Below are positions 1 through 11,900 of a stretch of DNA of 64,000 bases, one piece after another (within the stretch, counting starts at the first letter, position 1; every line of letters begins with the position of its first letter). This stretch comes from Lycocorax pyrrhopterus obiensis (lineage: Eukaryota; Chordata; Aves; Passeriformes; Paradisaeidae), in NCBI GenBank assembly GCA_014706295.1, contig JACSVZ010000022.1, forward strand, positions 14,092,830 to 14,156,829, read 5' to 3'. The position numbers were made by a program, and so were the translations under genes. The notes under the pieces are model-generated. The model made no database searches and was not told where the DNA came from. It saw only the letters and a program-made list of their open reading frames with translations.

Positions 1-256
1 TCACCATGTTGGCAAAATGTCATCAGAAGAGTTGGAAACAGGAGTTTTCACAGAATCAGGATTTGAGAGTTTTGTAAACCTGCTCTCTGCATTCATCTCA
101 AACAGCAGCACATGCCAACACTAGGAACAACCTCAGGCATGATAGGATCTGCAGCTTTGAGTGGAAGAACAAGTCTTATTTTTATTGACCACAACCTTTG
201 TGCTTGCCAGTGTCATACGACCCTGCAGACCAGCATTGGTAAAGTATGAATTTTTC

Positions 257-280
257 TGAATCAATCTTATGATTGATTCA
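257..280. repeat. Perfect 10-bp inverted repeat, 4-nt loop
   Basis: The arms TGAATCAATC and GATTGATTCA are exact reverse complements separated by TTAT. It lies in AT-rich intergenic DNA with no neighbouring gene, so a role is unclear and chance is possible. Confidence 0.6.
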
Positions 281-3200
281 TTTAGTGGGATAATTCCAAT
301 CCTTTCAGTCTGTTAAAAGACTATTAGGATTTCATTGCTTTTAGGACTTCTTTACATTACTCATTTTTTTTGCAGAATAGCAAATGATTTCCCACAACAA
401 CAGAAAAAAAAAGACTCATAGGCTGAGGATCCCTTGGAGCCATTTACTGCATTCTGTATTATTTTTTTATTTTGGAGTTGATTGTGTTTAATGCAGACTT
501 GTGGTCTATTTTAAGTTGTGCTGTACTATGAATCCTTTGTCTTCCAAAGGATCTTAATTCTCCCTGCATCCCATAATTGTGATTTCTCACTTGGGGGGAG
601 GGGAGGGGAGAGTACCTGTGAATACATTCCAGTTCTGTAAGGCTCCCCTTAGGAACGCTGCTGGAATGCCAGCTCCGAGCCTTCCCAGAAGAATATGGGA
701 TGAATTTAACTTTTCAGGGTGCAAAGATATTTAAGGCAATACAAGCTATGTAAAGAACTTAGGGATTGCCATCTAAATAGTTTTGTGTTGACTGTAGCTC
801 TCTTATTGTCACACAGTGATCGGAGTGGGGGAATATTCATGTGAGGACACGTGAAAAAATGGCTCTTTCCCTTTGTATATCTTAGGGGTTTTTTTAGACG
901 TGGCCTTACTGCAACATAGTTACTGTTGCTACAGTCCAATCTGGAATCTTTCCATCAAACTAGCATTTTGATCACTGACTTCTAAATGGTTCATATCTCA
1001 TTGTTCTGAAATTTGTCACATCCAGAGCTTGGGAGGCGAAGTAAATCCCATTTAATTTTAGATCGATTCTTTGCTATGCTAAACGCCAGATTTGGTTTTG
1101 TTTTGGCTTAAGATTTCTATTGATTTCTGAAGCCAGAAACATCAGGGAGTTGCAGGGGTGGGTGGCAGAGTCATCTGAATGGCTCGAGTGACCTGGTGTG
1201 GGATGTGTGCCTTGCCGCAGACTAAGACACGCTGTGCTACCCCACAGACAATGCCAGCAATGCACTGCAGGTGCTCTGGAGCATCCCTCTAGGAAGTCCA
1301 TGGCAGGCTGCGTTTCCAGCCCTGGGACAGTCGATTCCAGGTGCACTGCATGCCCCTCCAAGGGAAAGCAAAGTGTGGCCTGCCCTCCACTGCCAAAGGG
1401 GTTGAGGAAGGTGCATGAGGAGTGTCACTTGTGGCACCATTCCAGTTCATATTAAAGGTCCAGCATGTCCAGAACAGCAGCAATTGGCGGCTCTTAAATA
1501 GTTGTTTAACCCTAAGCAAGACCTGGAACACATTCAGCCACGTGCTGCTGCCCAGCAATAGGACTGTGCTGGTTTTAGCATCCATGGGATATCCAAAACT
1601 TTCAGAATTCTCAAAGGCCACTGTAATAACATGGCAGGGGAGGGAAGGTGTGGGAAGGTGTCCCCTCCCCAGGCTGGCTCCGGGGACAGGTTAGAGCTGT
1701 AATTGTTGATAGGTTCCCGCAGGTGGCTCCCGCTGTCCGGGGCTGCCGGCACGGCCGGGTGCGGGCTCCAGGAGCAGCACTTCTGTCACATCATGTGCCA
1801 GCGTTACAAAGTGCAGCGACAGGAAACCTTAGCCCAGTTCCCACGGGATAAACAGCACACCAGGGAACACGCACTGCAAGGAAGGTGTTGCATGATGAAA
1901 CTTTAAGAGGAAGCACACCAACTCTGAGAGCAAATAAATCCACACTGTGACCAGCAACTGTTAACCTTATCTACCAGGAGCGGGTCAGGTCTATCTTACA
2001 AACCCTCTCTTGATCCTGCTGTCCAGGAGGCAAGGATAAGGGGTAAGATTTCTCTCTTTCTGGCCCCATTTTTTTGCAGTATCATTGTATTAAACCAAGA
2101 ATGGTGAGGGTGTTTTGGTTAGAGAAGCTACTCTTACACAATGTGTTCTTGATGAACACAAAAGGGAACATCTGGTAGAGAGACCACAAAGGCAATGCAT
2201 TTACATTTTAGTAACTGATCCAGCATGGATGAATTTTCATAATGCATTAGTCACTACTGTGTGAATTAAGGTGGAGAGAAACAATGGATGTAGGCACTGA
2301 CAAGATGAACATACACATTGTGTGGATTCCATGAATGACAGGGATATCCAGGGGAAGAACTGCCTGATGGCTTTCTCTGGCGGCCTCCTGTGTGTAATTG
2401 TCCTGTGCAGTGAGTTGCTGTGTTCTGACTGCTGTTAAATATCCCAGAGGAGGTATTTAGAAGATGTTGCTGCAGTGGAACATTCTCTGGCTGTATTTTC
2501 CTTCTTTGCACTTTAAATCTTACAGGACCTATTGTTTCCCCAAAATGTTTTACCAATTCCTTTCCTTCCTAAAGGGAATTCTTCCTCTGAGCATTTCTCA
2601 GCAAATCCTTCATATCATATGTTCAGTCAAGCTTTTCTCCTGGTTCTACTGAATTTAACTGGACCACATTGGTGTAATTGAGAGCAGAAGATTGGTTCCT
2701 TTAATGTTGCTGCACAAGTAATCTGTTTCTCCAATCAGGATTCTTTTCACTGCTTGGAATTTCTTCAAATTTGTCAACATCTTCAGGGTAAGGAGGTTCT
2801 TCCCGTTCTAATACCACCTGAATTCTTTTTGAAGAACAGAACATGTTTCCACAGGCATGCTATTAATTATGGATATTTCCCTAGTTCTGCTTCTGCGAAT
2901 ATTGTCCAACAGTTCACATCTGCCTATGCACATCTGGTACAAATAAAAGGTTTGGTGGTTTTCATATCAAACATGTAATAATGACCATTTTGCTTTTGTT
3001 CTTACTTTTAAATCAAAGTTTGTGAATCCTTTTTCATATAATCTCTTAAACCTTATAATATTGGGCAGGATGAGGCAGGTTTTTTATGCTTTACTTTGTT
3101 ATATTTACTTTCTTGCTTCTGGACAACCAGTGATTTGAGGTCTGAGACCTTTGTATGATTTCCCTTTTCAATATTTGCTCCATTTGGACCTAACATAGCC

Positions 3201-5288
3201 CATAACTAGAATCAACAAAGTTATACAAAAGTTTTTCATAAGTGGGATGAGCTGGAACACCAAGCACTCATGGGCTGCAGAGGCTGTGATGGGTTTTTGT
3301 GTCTTCTGTTTGAGGAGCTCAGTGCAAATGATTCCCTCTGAACAACAGGAGCATTAAGAGCCATTGTGGAGCTAATGGTCAAATTACTTTTTAAGGAGTG
3401 TAATTTTACCTGTTCCTCCTCCCAGCCAACACACAAACGTGTATGTGCACAGAACTCTCTGAATTGCTGTTTGTGCCAATCTCGTAATTGCATTTGTACG
3501 TACAAGTTCGGAGATTTGAGGTAACTGTTATAGTCCTGGCTCAGCTTCCCAGTGCATTATTGCTCTTCTCAGACTGTGGTTTCCTAACACAGGTGGGAAC
3601 AACCCTGGCTCCCTTTTCCCCATTTAGTTGCTCACCTCAGTTGCTGCCAAAGCATGTTACGGAAATCAATCCGGTTCTTTTTTTTTTTTTTGTATTAACC
3701 GTTTTGATGGTGAGGAGGGAATCTGTGTAATGGCTTCTTTTTACAGAAGAGAAAGGACAGCAGCTCAGCTGAGTGATCCTGTCATACTCCCAGCTGTGTG
3801 TTTGAGACAGAATGTTTAATTTGGGCATGTGCAATGAAATAAGGATGTTTTCAAGAAAAATCTGAATATGATATGTATAATACAGAATGAAAAATCATAG
3901 ATTTTTAGATACAAACACTGATTATAGCTCTATCAGTGTAAAAAGAGTGGGGAGGGCTGTTGATGTGACCTAAATTTTGCCCTGTGAATACCTCTGTAAT
4001 GTGTGAGAGGCTTTGCTTTGCAGAGGTTAAGTGTAATTCAGAAAATGTAATTGAAGCCTGACTCCATCAAGGCTTAACTGTCTGTGCTGGTCCAGAATGT
4101 CTGACCTCAGCAGCAGAACCTGAGTGGCCATCAAAGTCAGCTGGAAAACAAGACCACAGGAGGTTATGAAACAGCTCCCATGGCTCTCATCCAGTCCCTC
4201 CTTTTGTTAATGGCATAAGAATCTTTGAAAAGGATCAGAGTGTAACATATCCCAACTAACTCACTCTGAAACACTTCCAGTCCTGGCTGGATTAAGAACA
4301 TGCTCCTGGTGTTGTACTCAGCTTCGCTTGTTTTGTCAATCAGTGAATCAAAAGCATGCTACAGATGCATGTGCACCATCCTTGTGATGCTTAAAAAAAA
4401 TGGATTATAGATTAATGAATTGACTCTATTACAATCACCTTGTTTAGCATTGGGTTCTGAACCTTAACAATTTTTAGGGACCGATGATGAAACTTTTATA
4501 GTGGGGGTTTTAAAGCTAAAATCCTCTATACAGCCATGGCACAAGAATCCTCTTTGACTACTTTGCAAAGCAGTCACCCACAAATTTGTTCAATTGAGTC
4601 CATCCCTTGTTTAACTGGCTCTTGCAGCTCCTCTAACCCAAGCATTACATAAATGCAGAACATATTCAGGCAGTTGTCATGAGTAGTCAACAGGTACTTC
4701 GACTGTGAGAAAGAAAACCACTTTTTCATGTTTAAGTACTTAAGAGGATGGCTTATAACCAAACTGTGGTAACATTACAGTTCCCTGGAAGAAACAACCT
4801 CTAAGTACTTCTACGTGACATTTATCCAGTTCCACCAGGGCACTTTAAATCAGCTGTTAAAATCTCACAGTATTTTAAAGTCTAAATAAAACCCACTATT
4901 GACCCCTTCATCCACGTGACTCTTGTGGAATGCTGATGGTAAATGAAAAATACAGGCCAGAAGTCTTAATCTGTGGCCATAATGCCACACAGATCCTTAA
5001 GGTAAAATTAATGGTTTAACAAAGCTACTTAACTACAGGAAAACTATTGCAATATAAACACTGATGAATGGGAACAAATTTGGTTGTGCAAATAAAACCT
5101 AGGCAGGATACAAAACCAGGTTTAGGTGTGTGTTTACCACTCCCTGTGTGTGTCAGCAGGGCACTGTGTGTGTCACAGAAGCACTAAATATTTTAGGCAT
5201 TGTGTTTTGGGGAAGCTGTTGACAAACAAGATTTTATGAGTAAAAACAGGGCTGGAAAGAAAATCTGTTCCAGCCCTAAATAACATGA

Positions 5289-5400
5289 TGCTGTATTGGG
5301 TTTGTGTGGCAAGGTTTTGGTAGTGGGGGACTGCAGGGGTGGCTTCTGTGAGAAGCTGTGGGATGTTTCCCCTACAGAGCCAATTCCAGCAGCTCTAAGC
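5289..5400 (+). mobile_element. LTR-like avian interspersed repeat fragment
   Basis: The stretch beginning GGGTTTGTGTGGCAAGG and running through a G-rich block and GGGGTGGCTTCTGTGAGAAG matches, as I remember it, the start of a common bird endogenous-retrovirus LTR. Only about 110 bases are similar, and no second LTR, primer-binding site or gag/pol frame is nearby, so this would be a solo or truncated remnant. An 85-codon open frame over it (5296-5553) is not credible as a gene. The family name is not confirmed. Confidence 0.4.
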
Positions 5401-7298
5401 CAGACCTTTTATGCAAGGTATATCTTTGTATTTGCCAGGGATCTCAGGCTTGCTCTGGTTGGTTCACACCCCTCTCACCCACCTTTGTGTAAGAGTTGGG
5501 GTTTGCCCAACAGGCAGATCAGTGAAGAATCAATAATTAATAAGATCTACTAGAAAAGTCCGAAACAATAAGAAATAATGTGTTCCCATCCAAAGAGGCA
5601 AAATCTGAAACATCCATTAATTTACATCTGCCTGGGTAGATATAGGTGTTGAATATAGACCTTATCATTCTGTATTAGTCAGCATTCCTTATTAATTTGC
5701 TTCCTTCACTGGAAGGAGGATAAAGTTGATGAGATGCATTCATGTGCAAAGGAATTTCAGCTTTGCTTATAGCAAAGAGATGATCCATCAGAATGGATCT
5801 GCTGCTGTCTTTGGAGGAGAAGGAAACAGATTTTCCCTCTGTGCCTGGTGCCCTCCTGTGGTTTTTATGTTCAGCTACTTGGGAGTGAATTAAACACATC
5901 AGTAGCTGATTCTTGTGCTGTGTAAAAGGTACAGAAGAGTTTGCCTGTTTAGTCTTCTTTGTGAGCCAGTTGGATTTGGATGTGCAGACTCCCTGAGCTC
6001 CCTTAGACCATCTCTCTCAGTCTTCACACACTGGTGTACCTGACTCAGGCCTGACTCCTCCAAGGGCTGTTACGGCTAAAAGGATTTGTGCTGGACTCAC
6101 TGCCTTCTGCAGTCATCCTGTTAAAATGCCACCACAGAGCTATTGCCACTTTTAAAGAACTAATGTTAGGTCAAATTGTTATACAGGATAGGGAGCTAAA
6201 ATGTCAAGGATTATTTCTGTCAGGAAATGGAGTTTAAAATTTACTTTCTCAGCTAACTTGTCCCATTTTTCTTCCAGCTCCAGATGCAGAATGACAAAGA
6301 AATTTCTATATTTCATACTGAAACATATAGGATAAAAGTTTCTTTGCACAGCACTTTTGTCATTAGAATATTTCTAAATTACTGATCTAGCAATTCCACT
6401 TTAAAATGCATCATTTAGCCACAAACATTATGCAGAAAAACTTATATAGAATATTCCTTACATGTCCGTGTATTATAATAATTAGCTCTTGCACAAGCAA
6501 GAAGTGAAAGTTGTTGCTGTGGAGGTGCCAGTGTGGTTTGGTGCAATGGTTTTTGTACTGTGATTTTTAAAGGTGCTTGGCCAACAGCCCTGCTGGGAAC
6601 ACTGAGATCTGGGAATCTCTATAAGCCTTGTGTTTTTTCTTCTTTTGCTTTTTCTGCAAATTCAGAATCCAGCTGTAGCTGTGAGTGATCCCATCAGAAA
6701 AAAACCAAAGCTCCAGAACTTTGAATGTTTCAATATTGTGTCAGTATTGATGGTTCCTCCTCATCCCTCTTCTTTTTCTCTTTTTTTTCCCAAAATTCTA
6801 TTTGTGTACTTCTTTGGATTCACACTATTTAAATTCATTGCACCTGGAATTCACCCCAACACCCCACCAGTTTTTCTTGAGGCACAAATATTGAACAGAG
6901 CAAGATAAAGGATAAATGTGAAGCTCTGTTTTGATGACCTCAAGTCTTTTAATGTTTGTAGGGCATCCAAATACACAGGAATTGCACAGGGCTTGGCATG
7001 TGCTTTATCCCTCTGAGCTGTTTGGGCATTTTTTACACATTTACATTTATTTTTCTCAGATCATTTGTACTAGGTTTCTTTGTATGATCTGTTTAATCTT
7101 TTACATGTGCATGACTGCAAAGCAACTCCAGATGTCCCGTGTAGGTTAATCCATGAATCCCAATGTGTGAATCACAACACAAGAACAGTAGAAGTGTAAG
7201 TCTAGAATCTGACTATAATGTAGAAGTGGAATGTTTACGGTGTTCATCAGTTTAATCAAGTGAGCGAATGCATTTGGTCAAATTGAAATATCTAATTA

Positions 7299-7304
7299 TT
7301 TATT
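7299..7304 (-). terminator. Candidate ZNF831 poly(A) signal
   Basis: TTTATT on the plus strand reads AATAAA on the minus strand, about 890 nt beyond the ZNF831 stop codon. It is a plausible 3' end, but the hexamer is frequent by chance in AT-rich DNA and other copies could be used. Confidence 0.3.
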
Positions 7305-8193
7305 CACATAGAAACCAGTAAACTTTAGGGTTTGTAGCACAAAACTTGTTGTTAAAAAAAAGAAAACGAGCTATGCCATATAGCTTCTTTACCCTCCATA
7401 AAATGGCATCATTGCAGTTAAAACAACAATAAAAATGAAACATTCCAGATTACATCAGTTGGAGCACAATGTGACAAATATAATGAGAAAATCCTTGTCA
7501 GAAATTTTACCACAAGGAAATACTGATAGCTAACACCCATATTCTCCACCTAGAAATCAAGAATATTTGAGTAGATCTTGGCATAAAAGGCACAAAACAC
7601 AAAGCAAAGCATGCTTGTGTCAGTTCTCACACAGAAGCATTGACATTTGTGCAGCATGGAAAAAGACCAGCATTTTTCCAGACTCTTCCAATATCACAGA
7701 TACTTAGGGAACAGATCTTCCCCTTAATGCCAATGTGTCACTCCCTGTACGGAGGCAGTGACTACAAGAAAAGAGGAATATAGAGAAGGGAACACGTCCG
7801 TACCCTTCCAGGAAATCTGAGCTGAGGAACTGAGGAAGCTGCTGCAGTTGTATTGTTGAAGTAACCCAATCCACTGCAGGCTTGGAGTAACACACCCACT
7901 GGCAGCCAGCACTTGTGGGAATTCTGAGACTGGCAAGAATGTTAACAATGCTGGAAACCTGTCAGGAACACAGGGTTACCTCTTGCATTTAAATGTGCAA
8001 TGCCAGCCTCAAATGAGCATTTTTAAAAAAAGGTTGAGTCCTTGAAAGGAAGGGCTCTTCCAAAGAGGATGTTGCCTCTGGCACAGAGGAATGGCTTTGC
8101 TGATGTTAAAGTGTTTCAGAACTATGGATCAAAGATCCCTGGCATTTCCTGCTGTAACAGGCTGGCACACAAGTCCCTGGCAGCAGCCTGTTG

Positions 8194-8942
8194 CTATATT
8201 TCTATAACCAGCCTGTCCTCATCATCACTGCTTGTGTCATCATACTCCACCCGCGTTTGTTTCCTCATCATCTCTAAACCTCTCTTTTTATATGTCTTGG
8301 GGGGTGTTGCGGAGAAACTCTTGAACTCGGGGGATGTGAGAGTAATTGGGGGCTTTTTAAAGGTAGCAGTAGCTGTTCCATGTGGCTTTCCATAGGGATT
8401 GGGCTGCAGGTGGGATCTGCTCTTGTCGGCACTTCCGTGCAGGTCCAGGAGACGCTGAGATGAATTTGCCCTCTCTGAGTGTTCTCTGCTGGGTAACTGA
8501 GCCCTCGTGCCTGACTCAGGAAAAGACTCTGCTTGTGATCCAAACAGACGTGAACATCCTGGCTGGGAACTGGGAGCTGAGTTTTCTTTGGGAGGTGAAT
8601 GTGTGTTTTCTTCAGCTGGAGGCTTCTCCCTTTTGGAGGCCTGGATCACCAGGTCTGACATTCCAAATATTTGGCTCTCTGACTCTACTCTCAGTTTGTT
8701 TTCCTGGCTTTCTCCTGGATGTAAGGAAAGAGGAGCAGCAGCCTCTGGATTTGTGCTGTCAGGTTGGTCACCTGTGCCTGTGTTTGTAAATTCAGGAGAG
8801 CAAGACCCAAAGGAAGCTGCCACGGGGTCGCTCCGAAGGCTTGGCCGGGCTTCCCCAGGCAGGGATGGCTGGAGCACGAGGGGCTGTGTCACCCAGCAGC
8901 AAATGGCCACGTCCCTGCTGAATTCCTGCAGGGATGTGTCAG
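8194..8942 (-). CDS. ZNF831: ZNF831 terminal coding exon
   Basis: The acceptor is CCTTTTCCTCCACAG|CT. The two bases CT complete the codon begun by the preceding exon (GCT, Ala), and the frame stays open for 248 more residues to a TGA/TAA-type stop at 8194. The segment is Ser/Pro/Gln-rich and ends with a lysine-rich patch ([16 protein letters not shown]) followed by a short acidic tail ([15 protein letters not shown]). That basic-then-acidic end looks more constrained than the rest and is the best candidate for a conserved C-terminal motif. The ATG visible at 8970 lies in the intron and is not used in this model. Confidence 0.8.
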
Positions 8943-11900
8943 CTGTGGAGGAAAAGGAATGAGCTGTCACAGCTATTCCCAGAGGAGCTGTAATGTTCTG
9001 GACAGAGGCATTTGTTCTTGGGTGTCCCCTGATTTGCCCAGAAATGTCCTGTAGGAATTAGGAGGGGAAAAAATTTACACATAAAGTTTTCAGTCCAGAG
9101 CAATTTCATCCAACTGATGCAAATTTAATTGTTATTTTAGCTAATTCTAACATCAGTAAGTTTTCATTTTATTTTAACCCCCAAAAATACCTTTAACACA
9201 TTTTTCAACATTTTAAACAAAATCTGTGATACAAAATAGTTTCAACATCAACTTTAAAACAGCTGAATATAATTTGGGTTTTAATTAACAATTTTTTTTC
9301 TGTTAATAAAAAATAATACAAGAATTAAGGTACTATACCTACTTTTTTATCCATTTTGTCTTTTTGTTTAACATGGTTTAGGTTTTCAGTATGGGGAGAT
9401 ATTCCTGAGTTATTCTTTGCTCCTTGTTTCCTTCTGCAAAGTTGTTTGTCTGAGGTGGAATATAATGTGTCTTTTTGCTGGTGTAGATAATTTTCTATTG
9501 AAAAAAGGTTGGAGAGACTTTGACTTTAATTTTTGTTCCCCCCACATGCTCAAACTCACAACATTTCTCATCATATCATTGAAATAACATCAATTTTAAC
9601 ACAAATATTCTAAATGCTTACCTTGCATCTTGGATTGAGGAGGATGGCACTTCCTATTCTTATTAAATCTGGGGGGTTGGGATGAGCAGCCCTTTCTCAA
9701 AGCATCCAGAGCTCTGTTGGGAAAACAGGGCCTCTTGCTCAGCCGGTTCATTTTCAGCTGAGCAAATCCATGGATGTGCCTCCCTCTGTACCTGCAGTGC
9801 CAGGGGCATTGAGGAGATAAACAAATACAGGAGATGTAAAAGCAGCCAGAGAAGAATAACACCACCTCATCAGGTGCATTGAAGTCTAACAGCAATTTAT
9901 TACTGTGAGGGAGATGCTTGTTTTTGTCAACTCTAAAAAAAATCAGGATTTTAGGCAAGAGACCCACAATTATTTTATTATCTTTTTTTCTCCATAGGAT
10001 TCAGTAAATCCTTGATTTTCTAAGAGAAAAGGATTAAGAAATAACAGATCTTTTTTCCTGTATCTGGAATTTTAAAACAATGTACTTCACAAAGACAGGA
10101 ATTGCCTGAGGCTGTGTGGTTGTTGGGTTTTTTCTTTTTCACTTCTTGAGTGCTACCTATTCATCATCACTAAGGAACAACATAAGGATTTCAGTTATTT
10201 AGAAAACCCACACTGAATAATCAAACTGCTTTATTTCCTACTCTGGCTCCATCTTTCAGTTACTCTGAACGAGTGAGACTAAAGTACATTGGAAGGTCCC
10301 ACCCCTAAATCTGTCACTATCCACAGAGCAAGGTGTAAATCTGAAAGGATGAACTTATTCAGGTGTTTGGTGTATTAGAAAATTAAATTACATTTGGTGG
10401 TTACCAGTTGGGTCAGTTACCTACTAACAGGCATGACCTGAGCTTTCAGGACACTGTACTTAATTGAATCCCTGCACTTATTTGATATAAATAAATTTGA
10501 TATAAATAAATTCTGAGACCAGCGGGAAAAAACCCACAACAACAAAACAACACCCAAAAATCAAACCAGAAGGAAGTCCTAGAAGAATGTCACTAGGCTG
10601 GGTGACACAGACCCGAGTCTTCTGTTTCTGTTCTTATGGCCCTTCAAAATTGCAGTGCTGTTTGCTGAACTAGACATGGTGATTAAGTTACCGACACTGA
10701 TTTGTCCTCAAGGGAGTCACTCTGTCTGATTTTGGTCATGAAATAGAGTAAGAGGGATGTATGCACACAATATGTGTTTCTTAATGAAGCAATTCATCAG
10801 ACATCCTGCTACCCCACACTCCTGAAAGATTAGAGGGTAAATGTTCCACTGATACGAATTCCCATTGAACAGGGAGGGGGAGCTGTACTGATTGAGACAA
10901 TGTGCCCTTGATAGTTTTATGCTCAAATTCTTCCTGCTTTTTTATTTAAACCAAATGATCCTTTGAGCTACAGATGGTTCTGTTAGTTTGTGTTTAACTT
11001 GATATTTATTCTTCTGCCTTCTCTTGTGAATACCAGTTGAGGATATGGATCTTTCAAGGACAAAGGGCCTTGCACACTGCTCCGAGCTGTGATGGGATTA
11101 AAAACAGAAGCATTTTGGTTCCCTTCAAACAAAAGTAAATGCTGACAATTTTGACAGATAAGAATAATTTTTAAATCATAATGAGACTCAACTGACCAGG
11201 CATCATCTTTCTGTGGGATATGTCTGGTTTGCTTAGAAAACCCTGTTCCTAATAGTAAACAACATACTGATATTTTTGTAGTTTACCTTTGGGGCACTGC
11301 TGTGGTATAAGAATAGCTCTTCCTGAGAGATTTATCTTTTTTTCCCCCAGTTTTAACAAGGTTCAATTTTGGGCATGACTTTTTATTTTCTGTGGAGTTT
11401 TTATACCCATTACAGCAAAATTATATCTATATCTAGTGAACCTGAAAGCCATACTCCTTACCATTTAGGGGTGACTTTAATCCTTTTCTGTTTGTGGCTC
11501 CTCTTGAGTTTATTTGTTGAGAGTTTTTCCTTTTTGCAAGCTACTGTTTTCTTCTTTTGTTCTGAAATATTTTTGAAAGAACCACCAGGAACTGCTGAGC
11601 TTAACTGTTGAGAATATTGGGAAAAAATGAAGTACATGAAATCTGTGAATTACATTGACTGCGAGGCTGGAAATCTGTGCACTTTTTAAATAGCACTGAA
11701 CAGCAAAGGAGTTAAGTAGCACAACTCTGTATTTAAGTCCTACTCTAAGTTGAATATTCATTTAGAATGAAAACAATGAAATACAGATGCTATTAGAGAA
11801 AAATATAAAACATCCCCATAAAGGGAAAAAAAAAATCAAGAAATATAAATTCACTCTTCTCACTATCAGCATTCTGAAACGGTCAAATGAAAGAAACTTA

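Larger units (their letters stand above)
1..7298. other. Gene-free flank downstream of ZNF831
   Basis: No open reading frame here resembles a known protein, and the longest ones are short and lack splice context. Composition is AT-rich and uneven, with small homopolymers such as a run of 14 T at 3678-3691. Contents I can name are a 24-bp hairpin at 257-280 and an LTR-like repeat fragment near 5.3 kb. In the conserved gene order this side faces EDN3, but no endothelin-like sequence is visible. Confidence 0.6.

Noticed and set aside
8042..9054. Plus-strand frames of up to 151 codons opposite the last ZNF831 exon
   Set aside because: They are antisense shadows; the minus-strand frame has matching splice phases and continues ZNF831.
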